Source of the DNA: Saprospiraceae bacterium | GTDB taxonomy: Bacteria > Bacteroidota > Bacteroidia > Chitinophagales > Saprospiraceae | DNA length: 5,283 nucleotides | Assembly: GCA_020437045.1 (NCBI GenBank) | Contig: JAGQWV010001006.1 | Location: forward strand, 1 to 5,283 | Direction: 5' to 3' | Shown: positions 1 through 5,283 of the stretch, piece after piece | How the letters are laid out: each line of letters starts with the position of its first letter | Numbering within the stretch: the first letter of the stretch is position 1 | Notes under the pieces: model-generated | Told to the model about the DNA's origin: nothing | The model's input: only the letters and a program-made list of their open reading frames with translations | The model's database searches: none | Made by a program: the position numbers and the translations under genes

Positions 1-910
1 CCGATATGAATTCCATCTTTCTAACTATCATCGCCACTAACGCATTGTTTAACTCGACATGCGAAGCAATTCTAAAAACGGCGTAAACCGCAGATAATCC
101 AAAAGCACTCCCTATTACTCCCTGAAACATTCCTTCAATCAGATAAGGTGCTCGCACAAACATACGATGGGCGCCCATCAAACTCATGATCTCAAGCTCA
201 TCACGGTGAGCATAAAGAGATAAGGTCAAAGTATTAGCAATTACAAAGGCGGCTAACACCAAAATAATACCTACCGCACAGGTTCCCTGAACTCTTAAAA
301 TCTCGTCCAAGCCGGAAAACTGCCGTGCTAAAGATTCATTAAACTGGACTTCAACAACCGCTCCACTGTCCTTGAGGGAATGGCGTAAGAAATCATAACC
401 TTCTTGTGATTCAATACTAAAGCGTATCTCAAATGATGCAGGCAGTGGGTTTTGAGCCTCTAGCCCGTCCAAGATATGACTATCTTCTCCTAACGCTCTC
501 CTAAACTCCCTTAAGGCGGCATCCTTTGCCAAATAGTGTACTTCTGCAACTTGAGGTGAATCTTTCAATTTTTGCTCAAGTGCTTTTACTTCCTCTGGAC
601 TTGCATCTTCCTTCAAATAAACACTGGCTGCCACGTTTCGCGAACCACGCTCCACAGTGGAATTCACATTTCTTGCAACTACTAACAAAGTCCCAATAAA
701 GAAAAAGACAATTGCAATTGTCAACATGGTCAGGGTTGTTGTCAGAGAAGAACGCCACATGGAAATCAAAGCAGAACGCAAGTGCTGCAAAAATAATTGC
801 TTTCTATTTTGAGGAACCAAAGTTTGCCCCTCACGCCAAATGGCATTTAAGCCAACCGTCTGGCCAGCAAATTGCTTGTTTCCCCTGTCTTTGCGTCTCA
901 ATATCGCCAT
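1..910 (-). CDS. ftsX: Cell division protein FtsX (permease-like subunit of FtsEX), 3' end cut by the window
   Basis: This is the membrane subunit of the FtsEX complex, which passes ATP hydrolysis by FtsE to periplasmic peptidoglycan hydrolases or their activators at the septum. Translating the minus strand from the ATG at 910-908 gives 303 open codons to the left edge. The protein has a basic, polar N-terminus of about 50 residues and a first membrane helix at about 57-78 (LTIAIVFFFIGTLLVVA). An extracytoplasmic domain follows at about 80-205 and contains the family's NPLPASFEI stretch (154-162). A second helix lies at about 211-231. The FtsX hallmark MGAHRMFVRAPYLIEG is at 245-260, and a third helix follows at about 261-281. 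The fourth helix and C-terminus are outside the window. The gene starts 23 bases after the ftsE stop, so the two are probably co-transcribed. No Shine-Dalgarno sequence is seen. The identification is firm. The N-terminal region before helix 1 is longer than I expect for Bacteroidota members. Confidence 0.93.
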   Translation of the reverse strand, partial: MAILRRKDRGNKQFAGQTVGLNAIWREGQTLVPQNRKQLFLQHLRSALISMWRSSLTTTLTMLTIAIVFFFIGTLLVVARNVNSTVERGSRNVAASVYLKEDASPEEVKALEQKLKDSPQVAEVHYLAKDAALREFRRALGEDSHILDGLEAQNPLPASFEIRFSIESQEGYDFLRHSLKDSGAVVEVQFNESLARQFSGLDEILRVQGTCAVGIILVLAAFVIANTLTLSLYAHRDELEIMSLMGAHRMFVRAPYLIEGMFQGVIGSAFGLSAVYAVFRIASHVELNNALVAMIVRKMEFIS

Positions 911-933
911 TTTTCGACAATATAATTCAACAA

Positions 934-1701
934 CTACTCCAACCCTCTAGGACGTTCAAAATCTCCAATGATTCTACCCTGGTCCAATACTACTGTACGA
1001 AGATTCAGCTCTTCAATCATGGCCAAATTATGGGAAGCCACCACTACACTAATGCCAGCGGCATTTGCTTCGAGCAGCAAATCAAACACTACTCGACTCA
1101 TTTCTGGATCAAGATTGCCTGTTGGTTCATCCGCAATCACTAACTCCGGATCATTTAATAGAGCCCTGGCTATCGCCACCCGTTGCTGTTCGCCCCCTGA
1201 CAATTCATGGGGCATCTTGTGTTTCATGTACTTCAACCCAACTAAACCAAGAACCTCGTCGATACGGCGTATCTTTTCACTTCTATCTTTCCATCCTGTA
1301 GCATCTAAAACAAACATCAAATTATCCTCCATATTACGGTCATAAAGAAGATTAAAGTCTTGAAAGACCATCCCTAATCTTCGTCGAAGTTTATAGAGAT
1401 GTTTTCTCTTTATTTTCCGAAGGTCAAACCCAGCAACCTTTCCTTCTCCCTTTACCATGGGAAGGGCACCATATAATGTTTTCAAGAGTGATGACTTACC
1501 ACTTCCCGTCTTACCGATCAGGTAGATAAATGCTCCCGGTTCCAGATCCAGATTGACTTCATGTAATACCAGATGGTTTTCCTGGTAGATATCTGCATTT
1601 TTGATAACGACTACCGGCTCTCGCTTTTCCACCACTTTTTCTTCAGAAATCACACTGCCCCAGGCCGGCTCAACAGAGGTCTTTTCTTCTATATTTGCCA
1701 T
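934..1701 (-). CDS. ftsE: Cell division ATP-binding protein FtsE
   Basis: This is the cytoplasmic ABC ATPase that pairs with FtsX. The 255-residue protein shows every nucleotide-binding motif: Walker A GKTGSGKSS at 63-71, Q-loop Gln114 in MVFQDFNLL, signature LSGGEQQR at 167-174, Walker B LVIADEP at 187-193 with Asp191 and Glu192, D-loop NLD at 196-198, and H-loop His224 in ASHN. It is intact and should be an active ATPase. FtsE proteins are usually about 220-230 residues. The excess here is an N-terminal stretch of about 30 charged residues before the first core strand (VVVIKNADIY). The ATG at 1701-1699 is the only Met before residue 82. In-frame GTG codons at 1635-1633 and 1632-1630 would give a more standard length, so the start is less certain than the gene. 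The gene is divergent from ccmE and heads an ftsE-ftsX operon. A candidate promoter lies 20 to 49 bases upstream of the ATG. LolD and other small ABC ATPases share these motifs, but the adjacent ftsX settles the call. Confidence 0.95.
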   Translation of the reverse strand: MANIEEKTSVEPAWGSVISEEKVVEKREPVVVIKNADIYQENHLVLHEVNLDLEPGAFIYLIGKTGSGKSSLLKTLYGALPMVKGEGKVAGFDLRKIKRKHLYKLRRRLGMVFQDFNLLYDRNMEDNLMFVLDATGWKDRSEKIRRIDEVLGLVGLKYMKHKMPHELSGGEQQRVAIARALLNDPELVIADEPTGNLDPEMSRVVFDLLLEANAAGISVVVASHNLAMIEELNLRTVVLDQGRIIGDFERPRGLE

Positions 1702-1720
1702 ATCACATATTATTACAGAA

Positions 1721-1750
1721 TAAAGATATATTTAATTGATTGAAACACAA
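1721..1750 (-). promoter_or_regulatory. Candidate Bacteroidota-type promoter for ftsE-ftsX
   Basis: Read on the minus strand, TTG (1750-1748) is followed after 19 bases by TATCTTTA (1728-1721). This matches the Bacteroidota pattern of TTG or TTTG, a spacer of about 17-23 bases, then TAnnTTTG, with one mismatch at the last base. Transcription would begin near 1714 and leave a leader of about 13 bases before the ftsE ATG at 1701. The region is very AT-rich, so a chance match is possible. Confidence 0.4.
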
Positions 1751-1771
1751 TAATCTAAAAAACAAATTTTA

Positions 1772-1784
1772 ATTGCTGTGCAAT
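1772..1784. promoter_or_regulatory. Short perfect dyad ATTGC-TGT-GCAAT, possible operator
   Basis: This is a 5-base inverted repeat with a 3-base centre in the ftsE/ccmE divergent region. It overlaps the proposed -33 box of the ccmE promoter (1777-1780), which is where a repressor or activator could act. A dyad this short can arise by chance in AT-rich DNA. I do not recognise it as the site of any named regulator. Confidence 0.2.
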
Positions 1785-1808
1785 ATTCTTTTTCTATTTG
1801 TAATTTTG
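1777..1808 (+). promoter_or_regulatory. Candidate Bacteroidota-type promoter for ccmE-ccmF
   Basis: TAATTTTG at 1801-1808 is a perfect match to the Bacteroidota -7 box TAnnTTTG. Twenty bases upstream, TGTG (1777-1780) is a one-mismatch version of the -33 box TTTG. An exact TTG at 1773-1775 lies 25 bases upstream, which is a little too far. Transcription would start near 1815, about 16 bases before the ccmE ATG. An AGG at 1818-1820 is a weak ribosome-binding candidate. Confidence 0.5.
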
Positions 1809-1830
1809 TCTGTATATAGGTAAGTGAACG

Positions 1831-2232
1831 ATGAAAGGCATAAAAAAAATACATATCATTAGTCTAATCATGATCGTTGCTGCAGTAGTATTGTTACTTT
1901 CTGCATCTAAAGACATGAGCTCCTATGCCACATTTGCACAGGCAGAGCATAGTTCTCATCCGGTCAAGGTGGTTGGCACTTTGAGTAAAGACAAAGAGAT
2001 GCATTATGATCCAGCCACCGATCCAAATTACTTTTCTTTTTTCGTGAAAGATGCGAACGGAAAAGAATGCAAAGTCATTTTGAATGATGCCAAACCACAA
2101 GATTTTGAAATGAGTGAGCAAATCGTTGTGACCGGAAAAATGGAGCATGGAAACTTTGTTGCCAGTGATCTGTTAATGAAGTGTCCTTCAAAGTATAAGG
2201 ATGAGGAAATATCCGTGCGTTCAGACATCTAA
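1831..2232 (+). CDS. ccmE: Cytochrome c maturation haem chaperone CcmE, CXXXY variant
   Basis: CcmE is a membrane-anchored periplasmic protein of System I that binds haem and passes it to the CcmF haem lyase. The 133 residues begin with a lysine-rich cytoplasmic end and one signal-anchor helix at about 8-25 (IISLIMIVAAVVLLLSAS). The family's S-Y-A-T-F-A-Q-A-E segment (31-39) follows, then an OB-fold-like beta domain at about 44-115 with VKVVGTL, NYFSFFVKD and EQIVVTGKM. Classical CcmE binds haem covalently through His in an HXXXY motif. Here the equivalent motif is Cys118-Pro-Ser-Lys-Tyr122, the CXXXY form described for variant System I pathways. The protein is shorter than E. coli CcmE (159 residues), mainly in the C-terminal tail. 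The only other Cys is Cys80. The ATG is supported by the immediately following charged end and helix and by the promoter upstream. It is the first gene of a tight ccmE-ccmF operon (6-base gap). No ccmABC genes are seen beside it. Confidence 0.92.
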   Translation: MKGIKKIHIISLIMIVAAVVLLLSASKDMSSYATFAQAEHSSHPVKVVGTLSKDKEMHYDPATDPNYFSFFVKDANGKECKVILNDAKPQDFEMSEQIVVTGKMEHGNFVASDLLMKCPSKYKDEEISVRSDI

Positions 2233-2238
2233 ATTTTC

Positions 2239-5088
2239 ATGCAGGAAATAAATTACATTGGTGAACACCTGCTTCCGGGCAGGCTTGGACACTTACTGCT
2301 TATCATTGCCTTTGTCGGCTCCATATTATCTGCAGTTGCTTACTACTTGGCCACAAATAGTAGTGAAGACTCCATCGATGGTAAGAAATGGAAAGAGATC
2401 GGTCGTTGGTCTTTTGTTGTTCAAGGTATTTCCATTTTTGGGGCGATCGGTACCATCTTCTATATGATGGTCAACAAATACTATGAATATGAGTATGTAT
2501 GGTCTCATGTAGCAGATTATTTACCTCTTCGCTATTTGTTTCCCGCTTTTTGGGAAGGCCAACAGGGTAGTTTTCTACTTTGGATTTTCTGGCATGTCGT
2601 TTTAGGTTTTGTCCTGATCAGAGTGGCACGTCGATGGGAGGCACCGACCTTATCCGTACTATCGGTTATTCAGGCGTTTCTCATATCAATGATTTTGGGT
2701 ATTTATCTACTACCTGAATTTCGACTGGGTGTCACCCCTTTCAGTCTATTGAGAGAATCGGAAGGGATGTCCGGTCTTCCACTATTTACGAATGCGAATT
2801 ACCTATCCATGATTCAGGGCAAGGGGTTAAATCCGTTGCTTCAAAATTACTGGATGATCATTCACCCTCCTACCCTTTTCCTGGGTTTTGCCTCCGTTAC
2901 GATACCTTTTTGTTATGCGATGGCTGGTTGGTGGAAAAAAGATTTCAGCGGTTGGCTCAAGCCTGTCCTGCCCTGGGCGCTCTTCAGTGGAGCAATCCTG
3001 GGCACCGGCATTGTCATGGGTGGAGCATGGGCTTACGAAGCATTGAGTTTTGGTGGCTACTGGGCCTGGGACCCGGTAGAGAATGCTTCGTTAGTTCCCT
3101 GGTTGGTACTTATTGGTGGCATTCATACCAATCTGGTGGCTCGCAGTACTGGTCATTCTATCAAAGGCACTTTTTTATTTTATACCCTGGCTTTCCTTTT
3201 GGTATTGTACTCCACATTCCTGACCCGTAGTGGTATTTTGGGAGATAGCTCTGTACATGCATTTACGGAGATGGGGCTGGAATGGCAGCTGGTGATTTTC
3301 ATGGCAGCCTTCTTTATACTACCTGTCCTCCTGTATTGGAGGACACGTAAAGAATTAAGTGAACCCGAGAAAGAGGAATCCATTACGTCCCGTGAATTTT
3401 GGATGTTTATTGGCTCCCTGGTCCTTTTGTTTTCTGCCGGATTAATTACATTTACTACTTCGTTACCAGTGATGAACAAATTAATAGATGCCTGGGGTTC
3501 ACTCATCGGTCAGGATCTTTCACATTGGCATAAAGCCTCTCCCGCAGACCCAATTAGTCATTACAATAAGTTTCAAATCTGGATTGCATTATTAGTGGGA
3601 ATTCTTAGTGGCGTCACTCAGTACTTAATCTATCGGGGTGCAGCCTGGAATGATAAAAGGAAAGCTTTTCTGAAAAATATAGGTATTAGTTTCGGAATCA
3701 GCCTGGTTCTGACATTCATTATTAATACCTGGATAAAGACCGAGTCAGTCATTTACTGGGCCTTGTTATTTAGTTCCTCATTTGCTATAGTCGCGAATCT
3801 TCAGTATCTGACTTCCTTTCTGAAATTTAAAATGAAGTCAGCAGCGTCTATTTTTTCGCATGTGGGTTTTGGCGTAATGGTGCTGGGTGTGTTGGCATCG
3901 GGAATTAACAAAACCTATATTTCCAACAATGCTTTTGCTATGCGGGGCATTTTCAATGAAAGTGATGACCGTCTGCATAAAAATATTTATCTGGTAAAAG
4001 GAGAACCTTTGTTTATGGGTGGTTTTTTGGCTACTTATGAGGGAGATACCATGATCGGTCATGAACGGATTTATGACATCAAATTCGATCGACTGGCAGC
4101 AGATAACAAGACGATTAAGGAAAGCTTCGAACTCAATCCATACCTGACATATAACGCAGAGAAGACCGAGATGGTCAATCCAAATCCATCCACAAAGCGA
4201 TACCTGAGCAAAGATATATTTACGCACATCACTGCAGCACCTTCAAAGCACATCGGTATTGAAGCCGCGCAGGAAGAAGACGGTAATCTGGATTACAAGA
4301 CCTATGATTTGAAGCTTGGTGATACTATTGAGGTAGAAGGCAAACATTTTACGCTACAGAATATCCTAACTAATCCGACGCATAATGATTATGTACGAGA
4401 AGATGGTGATGTCGTTTTTGGCGCAGAAATAATGGCTTGGGATAGTACACATGCACCGGAAGTGATACGACCGGTTTTAGCCATTAAGCAACAACGGTAT
4501 ATTTATAGTTATTTTGATGATTATAATGATATTGGAGCCAGAATAAGGTTGAAGGAGGAAGGTATTCATCGCTTATATCCGGATGATCAGAAACTCAGTT
4601 ATGAAACCTATCAACAGAAGTTAGGTGATGTCTTTTATTTTGACAATTACAAAATCACCCTTGCAGGATTCGATAAGGATCCGGTAAATCCATCTTATAC
4701 TGCACAAGAAGGTGATATTGCCGTTGCTGCAGAACTGGAAATTGAGTCTCCGAGTGGTGAGATTCAGGTGGCAAAGCCAATCTTCCTCATTCGTGATAAC
4801 CGAACCTTCATGGTCAAGGATTTCTTGCCAAAATTCGGTCTTACGTTGAGGTTCTCATCAATTGATCCGAAAACTGAATTACTGGAATTGATGGTCGCAA
4901 AAACCAACGTGGAAGCGATTGATTTCCCGGTTGAAATTGCTCTGGGAGCTCCAAGAGACGACTTTATCGTTCTGGAAGCCATTGAATTTCCCGGAATTAA
5001 TTTATTTTGGATCGGCTCAATCCTTATGATGTTTGGCATGCTCTTGGCAATGTCGGTCAGGTGGAAAAGAGACTTAAGATTGTCATGA
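2239..5088 (+). CDS. ccmF: Cytochrome c haem lyase subunit CcmF (CcmF/CcsA family), long form
   Basis: This polytopic membrane protein takes haem from CcmE and attaches it to apocytochrome c on the periplasmic face. It has 949 residues, against about 650 in E. coli. The first 555 residues hold about 14 hydrophobic segments and all the family landmarks: FWEGQQGSFLLW at 104-115, His209 in IIHPP, the haem-handling WWD core FGGYWAWDPVENAS at 271-284, His296, His340 in SSVHAF, and His541 in FSHVGFG. These four His match by position the four conserved CcmF histidines (E. coli 173, 261, 303, 491). Residues about 556-917 form one long soluble, presumably periplasmic domain containing a gap-free internal repeat. 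A last membrane helix at about 919-940 and a basic tail close the protein. The start MQEINYIGEHLLPGRLGHL is typical of the family's N-terminus. The gap to ccmE is 6 bases with no Shine-Dalgarno sequence, so translation is probably coupled or leader-independent. Some annotation pipelines label such proteins CcsA; the His set and the CcmE neighbour favour CcmF. Confidence 0.95.
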   Translation: MQEINYIGEHLLPGRLGHLLLIIAFVGSILSAVAYYLATNSSEDSIDGKKWKEIGRWSFVVQGISIFGAIGTIFYMMVNKYYEYEYVWSHVADYLPLRYLFPAFWEGQQGSFLLWIFWHVVLGFVLIRVARRWEAPTLSVLSVIQAFLISMILGIYLLPEFRLGVTPFSLLRESEGMSGLPLFTNANYLSMIQGKGLNPLLQNYWMIIHPPTLFLGFASVTIPFCYAMAGWWKKDFSGWLKPVLPWALFSGAILGTGIVMGGAWAYEALSFGGYWAWDPVENASLVPWLVLIGGIHTNLVARSTGHSIKGTFLFYTLAFLLVLYSTFLTRSGILGDSSVHAFTEMGLEWQLVIFMAAFFILPVLLYWRTRKELSEPEKEESITSREFWMFIGSLVLLFSAGLITFTTSLPVMNKLIDAWGSLIGQDLSHWHKASPADPISHYNKFQIWIALLVGILSGVTQYLIYRGAAWNDKRKAFLKNIGISFGISLVLTFIINTWIKTESVIYWALLFSSSFAIVANLQYLTSFLKFKMKSAASIFSHVGFGVMVLGVLASGINKTYISNNAFAMRGIFNESDDRLHKNIYLVKGEPLFMGGFLATYEGDTMIGHERIYDIKFDRLAADNKTIKESFELNPYLTYNAEKTEMVNPNPSTKRYLSKDIFTHITAAPSKHIGIEAAQEEDGNLDYKTYDLKLGDTIEVEGKHFTLQNILTNPTHNDYVREDGDVVFGAEIMAWDSTHAPEVIRPVLAIKQQRYIYSYFDDYNDIGARIRLKEEGIHRLYPDDQKLSYETYQQKLGDVFYFDNYKITLAGFDKDPVNPSYTAQEGDIAVAAELEIESPSGEIQVAKPIFLIRDNRTFMVKDFLPKFGLTLRFSSIDPKTELLELMVAKTNVEAIDFPVEIALGAPRDDFIVLEAIEFPGINLFWIGSILMMFGMLLAMSVRWKRDLRLS
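4294..4497 (+). repeat. Internal protein repeat, copy A, in the CcmF periplasmic domain
   Basis: Residues 686-753 of CcmF align without a gap to residues 788-855. By my hand count 19 of 68 positions are identical. Shared landmarks are Y-x-T-Y, KLGD, T-L, P then Y five residues on, GD, AE, V-x-x-P, I and R. The nucleotide copies are not obviously similar, so the duplication is old and visible only at protein level. The module looks like a beta-rich unit. Confidence 0.65.
4600..4803 (+). repeat. Internal protein repeat, copy B, in the CcmF periplasmic domain
   Basis: This is the partner of copy A, offset by exactly 102 residues. It starts at Y788-E-T-Y and includes KLGD (794-797), DPVNPSYTAQEGD (814-826) and KPIFLIRDNR (846-855). 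The segment NPSYTAQEGD recalls the G-P-N-Y-x-A-x-x-G stretch of the shorter proteobacterial CcmF periplasmic domain. That resemblance is from memory and is not an alignment. Confidence 0.65.
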
Positions 5089-5168
5089 AAGTAACAAAGT
5101 TGGACGCAGCCAATTGGGCTAATTATTTAAATCAAATAAAAAATTTTATTCATCAATATAATTTCTAG
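5085..5168 (+). CDS. Possible 27-codon small ORF overlapping the ccmF stop; may be chance
   Basis: ATG at 5085-5087 shares ATGA with the ccmF stop TGA (5086-5088), the classic layout for translational coupling. The frame runs 27 codons to TAG at 5166-5168, giving MKVTKLDAANWANYLNQIKN followed by FIHQYNF. It fills most of the gap between ccmF and the next gene. The product has no membrane helix, and I recognise no family. ATGA at a stop codon is common by chance and the region is AT-rich, so this is a weak candidate. Confidence 0.2.
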   Translation: MKVTKLDAANWANYLNQIKNFIHQYNF

Positions 5169-5179
5169 AAAAACTACTC

Positions 5180-5283
5180 ATGAAAATCAGCTTTATCGGG
5201 TCAGGTAATGTTGCCACACATCTTGCTATCGCGTTAAATAAAATTAGCGGTGTAAGCATTCAGCAAGTCATAAGTAAAGACAA
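5180..5283 (+). CDS. Rossmann-fold NAD(P)-binding protein, probably Rossmann-like/DUF2520 family; 3' end cut by the window
   Basis: Only the first 34 codons are present, starting MKISFIGSGNVATHLAIALN. They show a beta strand (KISFIG), the dinucleotide-binding loop G7-x-G9-x-x-A12, a helix, and a second strand beginning near I27 (IQQVIS). This opening matches the proteins annotated in Bacteroidota as Rossmann-like and DUF2520 domain-containing, which are distant relatives of ProC (pyrroline-5-carboxylate reductase) and 6-phosphogluconate dehydrogenase. Their reaction is not known to me. ProC itself is the main alternative, and the missing C-terminal domain would decide. The ATG at 5180 has no Shine-Dalgarno sequence. 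The gene lies 91 bases after ccmF on the same strand, so read-through from the ccm operon is possible. Confidence 0.7.
   Translation, partial: MKISFIGSGNVATHLAIALNKISGVSIQQVISKD

Noticed and set aside
712..1345. Plus-strand open frames opposite ftsX and ftsE
   Set aside because: They lie antisense to well-supported genes, have no recognisable motifs and have cysteine-, serine- and histidine-rich shadow-like composition.
2269..2284. Small hairpin CCTGC-TTCCGG-GCAGG near the ccmF start
   Set aside because: It lies inside the codons for the conserved LLPGRLG segment and has only a 5-base stem, so coding constraint explains it. No regulatory role is supported.
2910..3230. Plus-strand frame overlapping the WWD region of ccmF
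   Set aside because: It is an out-of-frame shadow of ccmF. The tryptophan-rich composition follows from reading the Trp/Gly-rich CcmF codons in another phase.
3838..4253. Minus-strand open frames within ccmF
   Set aside because: They are antisense to an uninterrupted, well-identified CcmF reading frame, with no family resemblance and no promoter-like sequence seen.
5139..5156. AT-only inverted repeat (AATAAAA-AA-TTTTATT) after ccmF as a terminator
   Set aside because: The stem has no G-C pairs and almost no loop, and no T-run distinct from the stem follows. It is expected by chance in AT-rich DNA and would not form a stable terminator hairpin.
5100..5179. A separate promoter for the downstream Rossmann/DUF2520-like gene
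   Set aside because: No acceptable TAnnTTTG box with a correctly spaced TTG or TTTG was found in the gap. The sequence is simply AT-rich.

Overview
The window most likely comes from a member of the Bacteroidota. The evidence is family resemblance read by eye: the FtsE sequence around its Walker A and signature motifs, a CcmE with a CPSKY motif, a very long CcmF with an F-G-G-Y-W-A-W-D core, and the start of a Rossmann/DUF2520-type protein. Start codons lack clear Shine-Dalgarno sequences. The one intergenic region contains a perfect match to the Bacteroidota -7 promoter box TAnnTTTG. No database search was possible, so the taxonomic call is an inference.

Layout. Positions 1-1701 on the minus strand hold ftsE (934-1701) followed by ftsX (from 910 down to the left edge, cut before its last membrane helix). 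Together they form the FtsEX ABC-type complex, which couples ATP hydrolysis in the cytoplasm to peptidoglycan hydrolase activation at the division site. A 129-base AT-rich divergent region (1702-1830) separates them from a plus-strand operon. That operon is ccmE (1831-2232) and, 6 bases later, ccmF (2239-5088). These are two components of System I cytochrome c maturation: the periplasmic haem chaperone CcmE and the haem lyase CcmF. After ccmF comes a 91-base AT-rich gap that contains a possible 27-codon ORF overlapping the ccmF stop as ATGA. The first 34 codons of a Rossmann-fold/DUF2520-like protein then run off the right edge.

How the genes work together. CcmE carries haem across the periplasmic space to CcmF, which attaches it to apocytochrome c through its WWD domain and conserved histidines. 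CcmE here has Cys in place of the classical haem-binding His (CXXXY, not HXXXY), which places it in the variant System I group. CcmF is about 300 residues longer than the E. coli protein. Much of the extra length lies in a periplasmic region that contains a gap-free internal repeat (residues 686-753 against 788-855, offset 102), which I consider the most interesting structural observation here. No mobile element, CRISPR array, RNA gene or wholly unknown system is visible. The window is mostly housekeeping genes with a few features worth checking.
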